Assembly (NCBI GenBank): GCA_029582165.1
Contig: CM055887.1
Location: 16,353,190-16,417,189, forward strand
Direction of reading: 5' to 3'
DNA: 64,000 bases
DNA from: Portulaca oleracea
Taxonomy: Eukaryota; Streptophyta; Magnoliopsida; Caryophyllales; Portulacaceae
A model generated the notes under the pieces. It was given only the letters and a program-made list of their open reading frames with translations, searched no databases and had not been told where the DNA came from. This document shows positions 46,540 through 57,262 of the stretch, piece by piece. Position 1 is the stretch's first letter. The number at the start of each line of letters is the position of its first letter. The translations under genes were made by a program, and so were the position numbers.

Positions 46540-46828
46540 ATCCTCATCATGACCAACATTAACCTCAGTATGCTTGACATAAATGCAAACAAATTGGAAA
46601 CTCACAACCAAATCAATCAACTCCCTAATTTGATCATCCCCCTCCACGACAACCAAACTGTCTACTAAACCTAAGTCCCAAGTTTGCTAAAATACACCTT
46701 CTCAATGCTATCCTTAGAGTACCTACATTTCTCAACAAAGTCGACAAGATCATTAACACTTTAGTAGTCAAGGTCCACATAAAACTAGCCTCACATTCAC
46801 TGTAAACAAGACTTGGATTCCTCATAAA
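46540..46828 (-). pseudogene. MuDR-type transposase N-terminal domain relic
   Basis: The minus strand reads, across frame changes, ESKSCLQ..., FYVDLDY-SVNDLVDFVEK, CRYSKDSIEKVYFSKLG, then LVVVEGDDQIRELIDLVV, SFQFVCIYVKHTEVNVGHDE. The pattern (VDLDYFSV-DL-D-VKELGY...; LV-L--D-DI--M......F--IYVKH) is the PB1-like plant MuDR N-terminal domain that precedes Mutator transposases. Stops and frameshifts make it a relic, and no transposase core follows on the left, where copia sequence begins. Confidence 0.5.
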
Positions 46829-48422
46829 TCCCCCCCCCCCCCCCCCAAATGAGATATATGTAACCTACCAATTCTGTAAGGCAAAAAACAACACAAAGAT
46901 ATAAAATTTGACAACTTCATCAAATTTCCATCAATAAACAGAATTTGGGGTGAACTTTTATACAACCCCCAGTTTCTATCCAGTAAATCCTAACAAAAAA
47001 TTCATGCACTGATGCTATATTGAACGAACCACCCATAGGCAATAAGATGGACACAAACCATCCCAAAATCATGAAATCAAACTTCTTTCAAAGGTTCCAA
47101 CATAGCTGCAAGCGGCACCACACTTGGGCTCTTCAACAACTTCAGATTACTTGTGGGGGGTGTGAAATTTGCTGGAGATGTTGAACTTTTGGCTTTGAGG
47201 AGGGCTAGGTTTTGAATTGAAGGGAATTAAATGAGGGGACCAGATGTGGGTTAGAGCAAAATTAGTTTTTAGGGTTATTTTTATTAATTGGATAATTAGT
47301 TTAGTTAATTATTCAGTTATAACCTCCCAAATTTTTTTACAATCAAGTTTACTTGTTATACTAGGTCGCCAAACTATTCCAGCAGGTTAAGTGACGTTTT
47401 GGTACTCATTAACAGGTTTCAATGACATTTTGTTAACAAGTTTTTTTCGGATGACATTTTTTCCATTTTTGCAAAAATTAGTGGCATTTTTATCCGGGCT
47501 GCCCTATGCTTGCCAGTGAACCTGCCTGGCTATGATCCAGTACAGAAGCAGAGTTTATTTAACACATAATTGTTTCCCATTGCGGACAGTGGAACACCAA
47601 TAGTAGCATTACCTTTGGAGGAGGCAACCAAACAGTTATTGATTGCCTCAGTAATTACTAAGTAATGCCCTTTCAACTAGGGATGCTTTCCTAGAATTCA
47701 ACGTAGTATATCTGTTTCATCCAATCCATTATTTTACAAACCCAAACTTAGCATTATGGAATGGTTTTCCTAATCAAGTCTCATTATCTTGAGAGGAACA
47801 TTCTAATCAAATCAGGTTATGTTTGGTACGCTTTAGGTTAAACTCAAGTTGAGAAAAAAATAAGGGCATAATGTCAAGTATAGAAAATTCATACTGTACC
47901 ACATGGGAAAATCATGAATTTGCATTGAGGCATCCTGGTTTTGGATCAGGAGAGAACTGCAGCAAATTGTACCAAATGACCCGAAATTTCAACAGAAACA
48001 AACTGTATGCGAGTGTTAAGTACTGTCAAAAACCATCCAAAACTTGACAGGCAATTGTTGAATCAAGTATCAACCCTTAGCATTTTTGCACAAAAAATCT
48101 CAAATCATCCCCAGCGTACATGATCGCAATTATATATAATATATATCCCTGCATCTTTATTTGTTACTGTATTCAACAAAAGAATTTTTCACCAATCCTT
48201 CCTAACCTGTGTTACTCTTGGCACAACAACAATTCAGCTTTTCTCTTCTTCAGCGGCCTTTTCTACCTACCTCGGCATAACATGTTCTGGAAACCCATTC
48301 ATTCATACTAGTTTCATTTGATTACAAACATATAAGAGATCGAGAGGCGATTGTCACAACAACTCATATACTATGCACATGATCAGGAGTCAAAAGTCTG
48401 TTATATATTCCCATGTCATAAT
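46829..48422. other. Spacer and likely 3' end of the RIC gene
   Basis: Starts with an 18-base C run (46829-46846). 47280-47480 contains repeated AATGACATTTTGTTAAC-like phrases. No coding domain seen. The right few hundred bases (about 48130-48422) are probably the 3' UTR of the minus-strand RIC gene. Confidence 0.5.
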
Positions 48423-50499
48423 CTACAACTTCATACTATGATGACTGTCTGCCTCGTCGGTTTCCAATGCCACAGATTTTGACTTGGATGACCGTGAAGA
48501 TCTTGCTGAGCTCGATTTCGGAGATGAAGTAGATGATGATCTTACCTTCTTCCGCTTCGGTTTCTTAGGTTTACTGGGAAGATTTGTGGGAGGGAAGTTG
48601 CTCAACATTCCAGATGATGACTGTCGTCCAAAGCTCTTCTCGAAATCTGCAATTTGTCACACATGTTTGCTTCAGCAAGAGTAATCCAGTATTTTCATGT
48701 CTTAAGGTCCATTGAGGCTAAGATGAATACCGTAAGGAGTACAGCAGTTTGCATCATGACTACAGTAAAATTCTCAATGTAAAATGTGAATTTAGGTAAC
48801 AAATCATGTGTCATTCTCAACGATTAATCACAATATGTGCTTCATCCCCTGCCAATATTTACAGAATCCAAACTAGTTTACTTGTGATCGGCTCTTTGTT
48901 GCTACACTAGGGGGCCTTTGATTATAGTAATCAACGTTTATAGAGGTCCAAAATAAATATTCATCCAAGAATTAAGTGAGTTGGACCCATGAATTCTCCA
49001 AATCATTGAAACCTTATTTTAAAACCAAGATTGCATTAAGTTAATGTAGACAAGTTGCCTTTATCAAAGGGAAATGAAGCGCATGGTAGCCAAAAACATG
49101 ATGCTTTGTTTGTTATAGGTTAATCAAGCCAAAACCTAAGTCAATCATGGCCTTGACATGGACAAATGAACTTGGTCCCTAGTGTATGAAACCCCCGTGA
49201 CATGTATGCCAAATTGCTCTCTGTGGAGGCAAAGAATCTTTCCAATATCCTCCTCACCATCACAAAAATATTTGATAATATTAGACATGTGGAGCTGTAT
49301 TATCCATATCTCTCTCCCACAAAGATGTCATATTTCATGATATTTTGACATATTCAATCAAATGGCTGCACGATCTAGCTCAATCAACATTATTGTCGAA
49401 ATTTTCAAGATCTTTACAGGTTTAAATTCTCCTGTTTAGTGTTTACTAACAGAATTGGACAAAGAACAAAGGGCTCAGTTTGCACTTTTCAATATTTATC
49501 TCCTAATGACGGGATTAAACACCCAAATAACCAACTAGGGAAACCATTTCGATACCATATTGAGGAACTTCAACCATGAGCCGGTAGTTGGGAAAAGATG
49601 GAAAACACATGAACTAATTCCTACCATCGAGTTGCAAAGAGGCAGTTTACAATGGATAGTTGGTTTGAAAAACATGGATTTCCACTACTTCACAACAAAA
49701 GAAAGTTTTATTTACCTGTTCCACAAGACAATTCACCATGACACTAGATGTTAAACAACTTGAACTCTAGTCAGATAACTGATTCCTGGCCTCTAAGATG
49801 ATAAGGAAGTCTATCTCTTTAATGGCAAGAATGAATACAAATGGGATTTAGGATTATATCAGACCATTGGCAGCTACATTTGAGGGAGTTGTATTTGTTT
49901 TTAGCCTGCTGTGAAGTTCCCAATACAATTTGTCCAAATGCATATGAAACAGTAAATAAGGCAACACAGGAGGGAATAGGATGTGAAGAAAGATGGATAT
50001 ACCTTGGGATGTCCATGTGGGATCCCTTGAACTCCCTGCACTGCCAATTGATGCCAGAGCCATGTCTGAACCACTTTTGAACTCATTCATCTGCATAATA
50101 ATCCAACATACCCTAAACATAAGCTGTACATTGTGAGGACCAAACTAGAATCCAATAGCTTTACCATTTCTAGCCAAGGTGCAGAAGAACATAAAGACAA
50201 GAAGATAGGGGGGAAAAACAACAGGTTAACTAAAAGAAACACATACCCAGCTTGGAGCAGTGCCATTAGACCCTTCCCAGCCAATGTGAGCCACATGTTT
50301 TACATCTGTTGGGTACCCAATTTCCATCTCTCGCTCTTTGACCACTGAGAAACACCCAAATTTTACCCAATTACTTAGCCACAGAAACACCCAGAAACAA
50401 GTAAATGAGAAGAAAAGGTGGGAGAGTTTAAAACATACCAAAGATTTGTGAGATGTACTTGAAGGACCCTTTACAGATCCCTTTAATCCTGGTCGCCAT
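48423..50499 (-). CDS. RIC10: RIC10/RIC11-like ROP-interactive CRIB-motif protein
   Basis: Four coding exons, minus strand: 50499-50439, 50344-50247, 50090-50003, 48646-48423. All introns are GT-AG, and the join gives 471 nt, 156 residues plus TAG. The protein starts [20 protein letters not shown]. Residues about 28-45 form the CRIB motif [17 protein letters not shown], followed by [15 protein letters not shown], a conserved RIC segment, and a basic, Ser-rich tail (KPKKPKRKK, many SS/RS pairs). RIC proteins bind GTP-loaded ROP GTPases through CRIB and link them to cytoskeleton and polar growth or defence outputs at the plasma membrane. RIC10 and RIC11 share the short N-terminus seen here. There are no stops or frameshifts, which makes this the only clearly intact gene in the window. 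The long third intron (1.36 kb) has no evident insertion. Confidence 0.92.
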
Positions 50500-50528
50500 T
50501 ATTGAGAAAAAACTCTAGGATAAGGACT

Positions 50529-50864
50529 CTAAAGACGGGAACAAACAAAAGAAGCTCCTTTTTGCCTGGAGAAAACAAGGCAAGTAATATGCTTCAGAAA
50601 CAGAGCAATTCTTCTCACCTTTAAACACTGATAAATAAATCAACAAAAGCAAAAAGAACCCCCAAAAAAAGGCAATGAGTGACATGGAAGGTTCTGAAAA
50701 TATGCTGCAATGCACCACACAAATTCCCTTGGTAACTGGGTTAGGTATCATTCTTGGTGTTTCTCTTAAGACTATTAACAAGCACATTGCATGCAAAACA
50801 AGAAGGGCTAAAGCCCCTCAAATAAACAGAGCAGAAAAGGCAAAATGAGCATCCCCCACATTAC
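50529..50864 (-). other. Predicted 5' UTR intron of the RIC gene
   Basis: On the minus strand TGATAAAG|GTAATG is the donor and CCGTCTTTAG|AGTCC the acceptor, with a T-rich tract before it. The leader then runs to the ATG at 50499. Leader introns are common in plant signalling genes. Predicted only from splice signals. Confidence 0.5.
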
Positions 50865-51170
50865 CTTTATCAAAAAGATAGGATTTGGAGATTGAAAACC
50901 AAGAAATTAAGTCTAAAGCTTGAGTTTCTTTCTGGGTTTATCTCCTGTCCCAGCTCTAAAATGTAGATGCATGGAATAATGAGAAAGACCCAGTTCCAGA
51001 AAAGGGGAAACAGAGTGTATGTGTGTGATAGAGAGGAAGAGAGAAAAAGTGGGTGTGTGGTTTGATGAGAAATGGACAAATTTGGGGGTTGGATGAGAGC
51101 AAGGAATGATTGTTGATGGAGGTTGGTAGGTGTTCTTCTGTTGATGAAGGAAGAGAGAGAAATTTGGAGG

Positions 51171-51180
51171 TTTAAAATAG
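51171..51180 (-). promoter_or_regulatory. Candidate TATA box of the RIC gene
   Basis: CTATTTTAAA on the minus strand precedes a CT-rich leader (TTTCTCTCTCTTCC, a Y-patch-like run) about 670 bases upstream of the ATG. Upstream, CTCCCTCCC runs and AGAG repeats mark a typical plant core promoter. Tentative. Confidence 0.35.
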
Positions 51181-51299
51181 AGATTAGGGAGGGAGAGGGA
51201 GAGGTAGAGGTAGAGGGAGGTCAGGGACTCTGGGGTTGAGACTGGAGAAGCATTAAGAGAGTCTCAACTCGCAAGAGAAGGGGGTTTTCAAGGTTCAGA

Positions 51300-53165
51300 C
51301 TCTCAAATCAGTCAACACAAAATTATTCCCAATTTGATATCACTAATTGCAAATTTAATCCAATAAGCCCAAGGAAAAATATAAAAATATTAATGTTCTT
51401 TTATTATTGAAAATCAGAAAAATCAACCTAGAAAAATTCCTACCAAAATGCACATTATTAATTACACATTTATAAGATTAAAATTTATGATGCGTTTGGT
51501 CATAAAAATTTCCTAAATAACTTGGCCAGACTTTTCCAAATTAGACCAAACTTTTTTTATGTTTGATTATAAAACAAGGATCAAAAAAATTTTGGAGTGC
51601 CAAGATTAGTATGTCACTTGTCCCAAATATTAAAAATATCATCATAATTTTTTTGTTAGTTCACCGCCACTTAACTTAATAAACAGTTATAAACATTATT
51701 AAGGGGACTGATAAGTGATAATCATTTGCAAAGGATAAAATTTTAGACTGTCATTATAATGTCATTATGGAGGTTCGGGTGAGTATAAGGATTATATGAT
51801 AAATTTTACCTTTTGTAATTAACTGGTTATCAGTCACCATAATGACATTTATAACAATTCTATTAGGCTAATTGGCAGCAACTTAATTATAGAATAAATT
51901 AGGATGTCATTTTTGACATTTGGAATAAGTTGAGTGATATTTTAATTTCACACTCAAAGTTTTTGAATGGGGCCAAAAATTTTCAATTGTAGATGAGAAA
52001 CACTTTCCCATACGAGGGGTTGTGAAAGTTTGCCTTTTTCGGTTGGAAAGTAGAACTATCTATAGTTTTAACTTCTCAAAATACCTTTAAAAATTATTTT
52101 ATAAATTAATAAATAAGATTAGTTTGAACATTTTAAATAAATTTAATTTTCCTCAAACTTTCTCATTTTTTTTAATGTAAATCAAATACCGTAAAGTATT
52201 TACAAGGAAAATTTTTTGAAAATTTTTTCGGAAAAATCTTTCTAAAGAAATGTTCTCCAAGGAAAAAACCGAAATTTTTTTATTTTTTAATTAGGTAAGT
52301 AGCCAACCTATTGAGCCTCTATCTCAGGGGAATATTAACTTGACGTGTCTAATAAAGGACCGCAACGGGGAATGTTAATGTCCAAAGAACGGTCCACACC
52401 TACCACTAACATTCTTCAACCGGTAAGAAGGAATCTCCCCCAAAAAAAAGAAAAAAAAAGATTCAAATCTTGGAGGGGAGGAGTGAGATGAGGGGTTCTT
52501 GTCACCAAAGCAACTGCAGTGTGGTGGTGATACGTAAGAGTTAAAGAGTGAAAATGAGAATTTAATAATTAGTAATTGAATTTTTACATGTATTATAGGT
52601 AAATTCAAAATTTATTTTCTCAATCATATTTGTGTGCACAATGACACGTGGGAGTGATTTAAAGAGTAGAAATGAGGATGCAATAATTAGTAATTGAATT
52701 TTTATATAGATCTTTATCTTTATATAATAAATTGTAGAAGGAAAGTTAACCAAAAAGCTTCCCGCTTTCAACCATGCATCTCCATTAACTTTCCAAAATT
52801 TGAATTAAAAATAAATTTGATAAAAAAATCTAATCAAATAACCACCCCATCCTCATACATTCTCATGTAAATTTATCAATTATATTCAATTATCTCACCG
52901 ACCCCAAAACTACCGCAACCCAAATAACTGCTCATCCCCTCTCAACTTCTTCCTCCCTTTCACAATGGGAAATTAGCCAGGAAATCAAACTCAAAATTAT
53001 GTAATCAAAATTTTATAATTTCTGATTCAAGTCAAAGTAGTTCTATTATTATATTATAAATGACCTCGGTTGATTTCAGGTCAATGTTAATCGATTATAT
53101 TATGGGTAAGGTGGTGCTTGATCATATGTCGGATTGGGATCGAATTGGTTCTGGTAAACATGGGG
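51300..53165. other. AT-rich upstream region of the RIC gene
   Basis: No gene found. A partial tandem duplication lies at about 52531-52590 and 52647-52705 (AAGAGT-AAAATGAG-AT, AATAATTAGTAATTGAATTT). Distal promoter elements cannot be called from this sequence alone. Confidence 0.5.
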
Positions 53166-53168
53166 TTA

Positions 53169-53344
53169 GGCATCGTTCTTTTGTGCGTTAACGCAACTAA
53201 CCGTAACGCAAATTACCACAACCTACCGCAACATACCGCAAATTACCATTACCTTTTTACTATTTCCACCGCAACTTACCACAATCTACCGCAACTAACC
53301 ACAACGCAACGCAACGCAAACGCAACGCACAAAAGAACGATGCC
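53169..53344. mobile_element. Tourist-like (PIF/Harbinger) MITE
   Basis: A 176-bp element with 21-bp perfect inverted ends (GGCATCGTTCTTTTGTGCGT and one more T) flanked by TTA on both sides (53166-53168, 53345-53347). TTA duplication and a GGC start fit PIF/Harbinger MITEs. The interior has irregular CCGCAAC/TACCGCAAC repeats. No coding capacity. Confidence 0.85.
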
Positions 53345-53347
53345 TTA

Positions 53348-54122
53348 GTTGATTTGGGGTCAATGTTAGCTGGTTATTATTCAATTGTATATTTTTCATG
53401 AATTGGTTCAGGTACAAAATTTATAGTTTTCAAAAACTATTATTTTTCGTGATATAATAATATTCAATTGTGTACAAAATTTAAATCAATGTATTTGAGG
53501 CATTGTTTAAATGTGGTTGATAATAGGTTAGATCAATTTGACATGTCTAAATGGGTTATGAGTTGGGTTAGTTCAAAGATGGTTACAGTTTGAACTGGGT
53601 TTGCGTTGTTCAAGTTCAGTTCATTTCGCGTTTGGCTAATACGAGTTTGATTCAAGGTGGGTCAAGTCATTTTGGGTATGGGTAAATTTGGTTTTTCCTA
53701 GATTCAGTTAAGGATCGGTTTGGTTTATGTCTAGGTATGGATCGGTTCCAGTTATTTTCTTCCTATTTGATTCACTTCAAGTCGAGTCATTGATGACCAC
53801 TTGATTTATGAATAAAATATTTCTTGATTCTATAAAAATTAAAAATATTTCTTGAAAATTTAAATTTAAATTTTTTTACAAAAATCATTTTTAAATAATC
53901 AGTATTTCGCTATTAAATTGGATGTGGTTGTATAACATATGTGTAGTCAAAACAAACTTTGATTCCAATCACTATGACATACATCTTTAGTTTACAACTT
54001 ATTGGTTTGAGTTTAATTGAGAAAGTAGTCATTGTTATGCATGCCTATGTTTAAGAAAATTGATAACTACACATATATAACACATTAGGGAAGTCAAGTT
54101 ATATTATAGTTACATTGTAGGC

Positions 54123-54125
<3 letters not shown>
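53348..54125. other. AT-rich spacer
   Basis: Near 53500-53780 repeated GGGTT-GTTCAAG and TTTGGTT phrases occur. No gene or mobile element boundary recognised. Confidence 0.5.

Positions 54126-54160
<35 letters not shown>
54126..54160. repeat. (TA)n tract, left part
   Basis: TA run directly abutting the first MULE-type MITE. It continues at 54698-54753 and 55297-55350, so one tract appears split by two insertions. Confidence 0.9.
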
Positions 54161-54163
<3 letters not shown>

Positions 54164-54694
54164 AAATTGGATTCTAATAATCCATACTTTTGCAAATTGG
54201 ATGGCAATAATCCCTACTTTAAATTTGTATTCTGGTGGTCCAAAAAAAATTAAAATTGTATTGTAGTGGGACATAATTAAGAGTATTCCCTGAATATCAT
54301 AGATTTTGTGTTGCATTTGATTCAAAACTTTGTATAACACTTTACCACGATTTTTAATGAATTTACAACACTTCTCCCAATTTTTTTGAATTTTTTTCTA
54401 TTTTTTATGATTTTTTCAATTTTATTCTTTTTAAAAAAATCATAATAATTGCTCGGAATCTCAAAAAAATAATTTTAAAAATGTTTTAGCAACTACACTT
54501 CATTACCTATCTGGGGGAGGAACGAAAAAAACAAAAACAATATGGGGTAGGCATGAAAAAAATGAAAAGAATGTGGTGATGGATTTGGTACCACTAAAAT
54601 ACAATTTTTTTTTTTTGGATCACCAGAATACAAATTGAAAGTAGGGATTATTGCCATCCAATTTACAAAAGTAGGGATTATTAGAATCCAATTT

Positions 54695-54697
<3 letters not shown>
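54161..54697. mobile_element. MULE-type MITE 1 in (TA)n
   Basis: 537 bp, with ends GGGAAATTGGATTCTAATAA and its reverse complement. The inverted ends extend about 85 bp (TGGATGGCAATAATCCCTAC, GTATTCTGGTG-TCC). Target duplication cannot be measured because both flanks are TA repeats. Same termini as the Pack-MULE at 36131. No ORF of note. Confidence 0.8.

Positions 54698-54753
<56 letters not shown>
54698..54753. repeat. (TA)n between the two MITEs
   Basis: A TA run of about 56 bases between two insertions of the same family. Confidence 0.9.
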
Positions 54754-54756
<3 letters not shown>

Positions 54757-55293
54757 AAATTGGATTCTAATAATCCCTACTTTCACCAATTGGACAATGG
54801 TGGACCGTACTTTCACTTTGTATTCTGGTGATCCAAAAATAAAATAAAATTGGATTGTAGTGGGCTATTTTCGAGAGAATCATAGATTTTGTGTTGCATT
54901 TGATTCAAAACTTAGTATAACACTTTACAATGATTTTTAATGAATTTACAACGTTTCTCCCAATTTTTTTAAAATTTTTTACTATTTTTTTCACTTTTAT
55001 TATTTTAAAAAAATCATAATAATTATTCCGAGTCACAAAAAAAATAATTTAAAAAATGTTTTAGAAACTACAATTCATTAACTTTCTAGGGGCAGGAACG
55101 AAAAAAACAAAAACAATATAGTGTAGGAATGAAAAAAATATGAAGAATGTGGAGGTGGATTTGGTACCACTACAATCCAATTTTATTTTTTTTTTGGACC
55201 ACCAGAATACAAAGTGAAAGTACGGTCCACCATTGTCCAATTGGTGAAAGTAGGGATTATTAGAATCCAATTATCCTTATTAGAATCCAATTT

Positions 55294-55296
<3 letters not shown>
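54754..55296. mobile_element. MULE-type MITE 2 in (TA)n
   Basis: 543 bp, same orientation and family as MITE 1, with strong similarity in the interior (CATAGATTTTGTGTTGCATT, GTATAACACTTTAC, GAATTTACAAC). The right end carries a duplicated terminus (ATTAGAATCCAATT-TCC then TTAGAATCCAATTTCCC). The first ~75 bases differ from MITE 1 near ACCAATTGGACAATGGTGGA. Confidence 0.8.

Positions 55297-55349
<53 letters not shown>
55297..55349. repeat. (TA)n right of MITE 2
   Basis: A TA run directly followed by the 5' LTR of the small copia element. Confidence 0.9.
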
Positions 55350-55355
<6 letters not shown>

Positions 55356-55950
55356 GAAAGTGTTCTAAAATCACTCAGTCTCTTAATCCCACAATTATTT
55401 GTTTGCTAATTGTATTAGGATATTATTTAGGTTTCCTTATTATATTAGGTTTTCTAATTATATTAGATTCTAAATCTAATTGGAGCCGGAGTCGAGTTAG
55501 GTTTATAGAGAGATTTTCCTATAAATAGAGGGTTTTATCAATCTATACACCTATGACATACGACAAAACACACACATAGAGCATTCTTCACCTCTACCCA
55601 TCCCTAGGTTGTGAGAGTATATTTTTAGAGAGTTATTATTTTGCCTTCAATATATTCTCGTTGTGCTATTAACCCTTTGAGATCTTGTCGTCAATCTCGT
55701 TGTCAATCTCGTTGTGTTATATAGTTGTTTGGGATCTCTCTTGTAATTTCTCCCCTTATACTAGTGGATTATTACTCCGTTGTCGTCCGTGGTTTTTTCC
55801 CGATTTGGGTTTCCACGTAAATCGTGTGTCTTATACTCTCTATCTTTTAATTACTGACCTAGTTATATATTTCTTCTCAATTTATACATCCTGATAATTC
55901 TCCCTTACGCTGCAAATACTAGGCCTTTTTATTTTACCTCGATCCTAACA
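55350..55950 (+). repeat. 5' LTR of the small copia element
   Basis: 601 bp. The first base of TGTTAGG is replaced by A of the TA tract. TATA box CTATAAATAG at about 55519. Ends CGATCCTAACA. Confidence 0.85.
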
Positions 55951-56035
55951 AGTGGTATCAGAGCCTCACAAGGGTATCTGATCCTAACAAGTGGTATCAG
56001 AGCGAAGTTTAATCTTTTTTTTGCCTAGTTCGGGA

Positions 56036-56360
56036 TGTCTGCAGTTAAGTCTGATATTGAGAAGTTCGACGGTGTGATCAGTTTCAGTATCTGAAGAGTA
56101 CAAAAATATCTTGATGAAGGTAACTCCATTATTATAGATCTGGCAAATTTAGAGGTTGCTATTGAAGATGAGGATAAGGCTATCCTGTTGGTTGTCTCTT
56201 TGACCCATTCCTACAAGCACTTTAGAGAAGTCATATTATATGAAACCTTGTCTTTCGAAGAAGTCAAATCTAATTTGATCTTGAAGTGCTTTCTCATAAA
56301 GCTGAAGGCTTGGTTTTTTAGAGGTGAAACTACTAATAATGGAGGACTCTAGCAAAGCAA
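56036..56360 (+). pseudogene. Copia gag remnant
   Basis: Starts MSAVKSDIEKFDGVISFS, a stop, RVQKYLDE, then LEVAIEDEDKAILLVVSLTH, SYKHFREVILYETLSFEEVK and SNLILK. The FDG--NF--W and DED-A--LL-SLP-SY-HF---LLYG patterns are those of the N-terminal half of copia gag (UBN2-type). Stops and early termination make it non-functional. Confidence 0.8.
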
Positions 56361-56585
56361 GATCGAAGTTTAAAGAGCGTTCCAACAATATATGTTCTAC
56401 AACCTCCAGGCAAGGCAGTTATTATGTTCTATAGGGTTCTACTACCACAGGTTCTATAGCCGTTTCTACAACCTCATCTCTTACTGAGTTCAAGGGTGAC
56501 TTGAATTCAGTTGATACTCATCACATCTAATTGCCTTTCGAGGTTCTATATGACGGTACCGGAGATTTTAGTCCAAGGCGGAGAT

Positions 56586-57168
56586 TGTTAGGAAAGTGTC
56601 CTAAAATCACTCAGTCTCTTGATCCCACAATTATTTGTTTGCTAATTGTATTAGGATATTATTTAGGTTTCCTTATTATGTTAGGTTTCATAATTATATT
56701 AGATTCTAAATCTAATTGGAGCGGGAGTCAAGTTAGGTTTATATGGAGTTTTTCCTATAAATAGAGAGTTTTATCAACCTATACTCCTATGACATACGAC
56801 AAAACACACACACACACAACATTCTTCACCTCTACCAATCCCTAGGTTGTGAGAGTATATTCTTAGAGAGTTATTATTTTTGCCTTCAGTATATTCCCAT
56901 TGTGCTATTAACCCCTTGAGATCTTGCCGTCGATCTCGTTATGTTATATAGTCGTTTGGGATCTCTCTTGTAATCTCTCCCCTTATACTAGTGGATTATT
57001 GCTCCATTGTCATCCGTTGTTTTTTCCCGATTTGGGTTTCCACGTAAATCGTGTGTCTTATACTCTCTATCTTCTAATTACTGATATTGTTATATATTTC
57101 TTCTCAATTTATACATCCTGATAATTTCCTCTTCCGCTGCGTATACTAGGCTATCTTTTATCCTAACA
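56586..57168 (+). repeat. 3' LTR of the small copia element
   Basis: 583 bp from TGTTAGGAAAGTGTCCTAAA to CTTTTATCCTAACA. Differs from the 5' copy by scattered substitutions and lacks a duplicated TCGTTGTCAATC stretch present in the 5' LTR near 55690. Confidence 0.85.
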
Positions 57169-57208
57169 AGTGGTATTAGAGACTCACAAGGGTATTTGAG
57201 CCAGGTTT

Positions 57209-57211
<3 letters not shown>

Positions 57212-57259
<48 letters not shown>
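57212..57259. repeat. (TA)n microsatellite
   Basis: A TA run of about 48 bases right of the small copia element, mirroring the tract on its left side. Confidence 0.9.

Positions 57260-57262
<3 letters not shown>

Larger units (their letters stand above)
55350..57168 (+). mobile_element. Non-autonomous copia element
   Basis: LTRs 55350-55950 and 56586-57168 share GTTAGGAAAGTGT-CTAAAATC, TCCTATAAATAGAG and the end TCCTAACA. The 5' LTR is followed by TGGTATCAGAGC, the initiator-Met primer site, present twice (55953-55964, 55992-56003). The 3' LTR is preceded by CCAAGGCGGAGAT. The 0.6 kb interior contains only a gag remnant. After the 3' LTR a further primer-like AGTGGTATTAGAGACTCACA occurs, so the copy may derive from a tandem LTR array. 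Confidence 0.85.
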
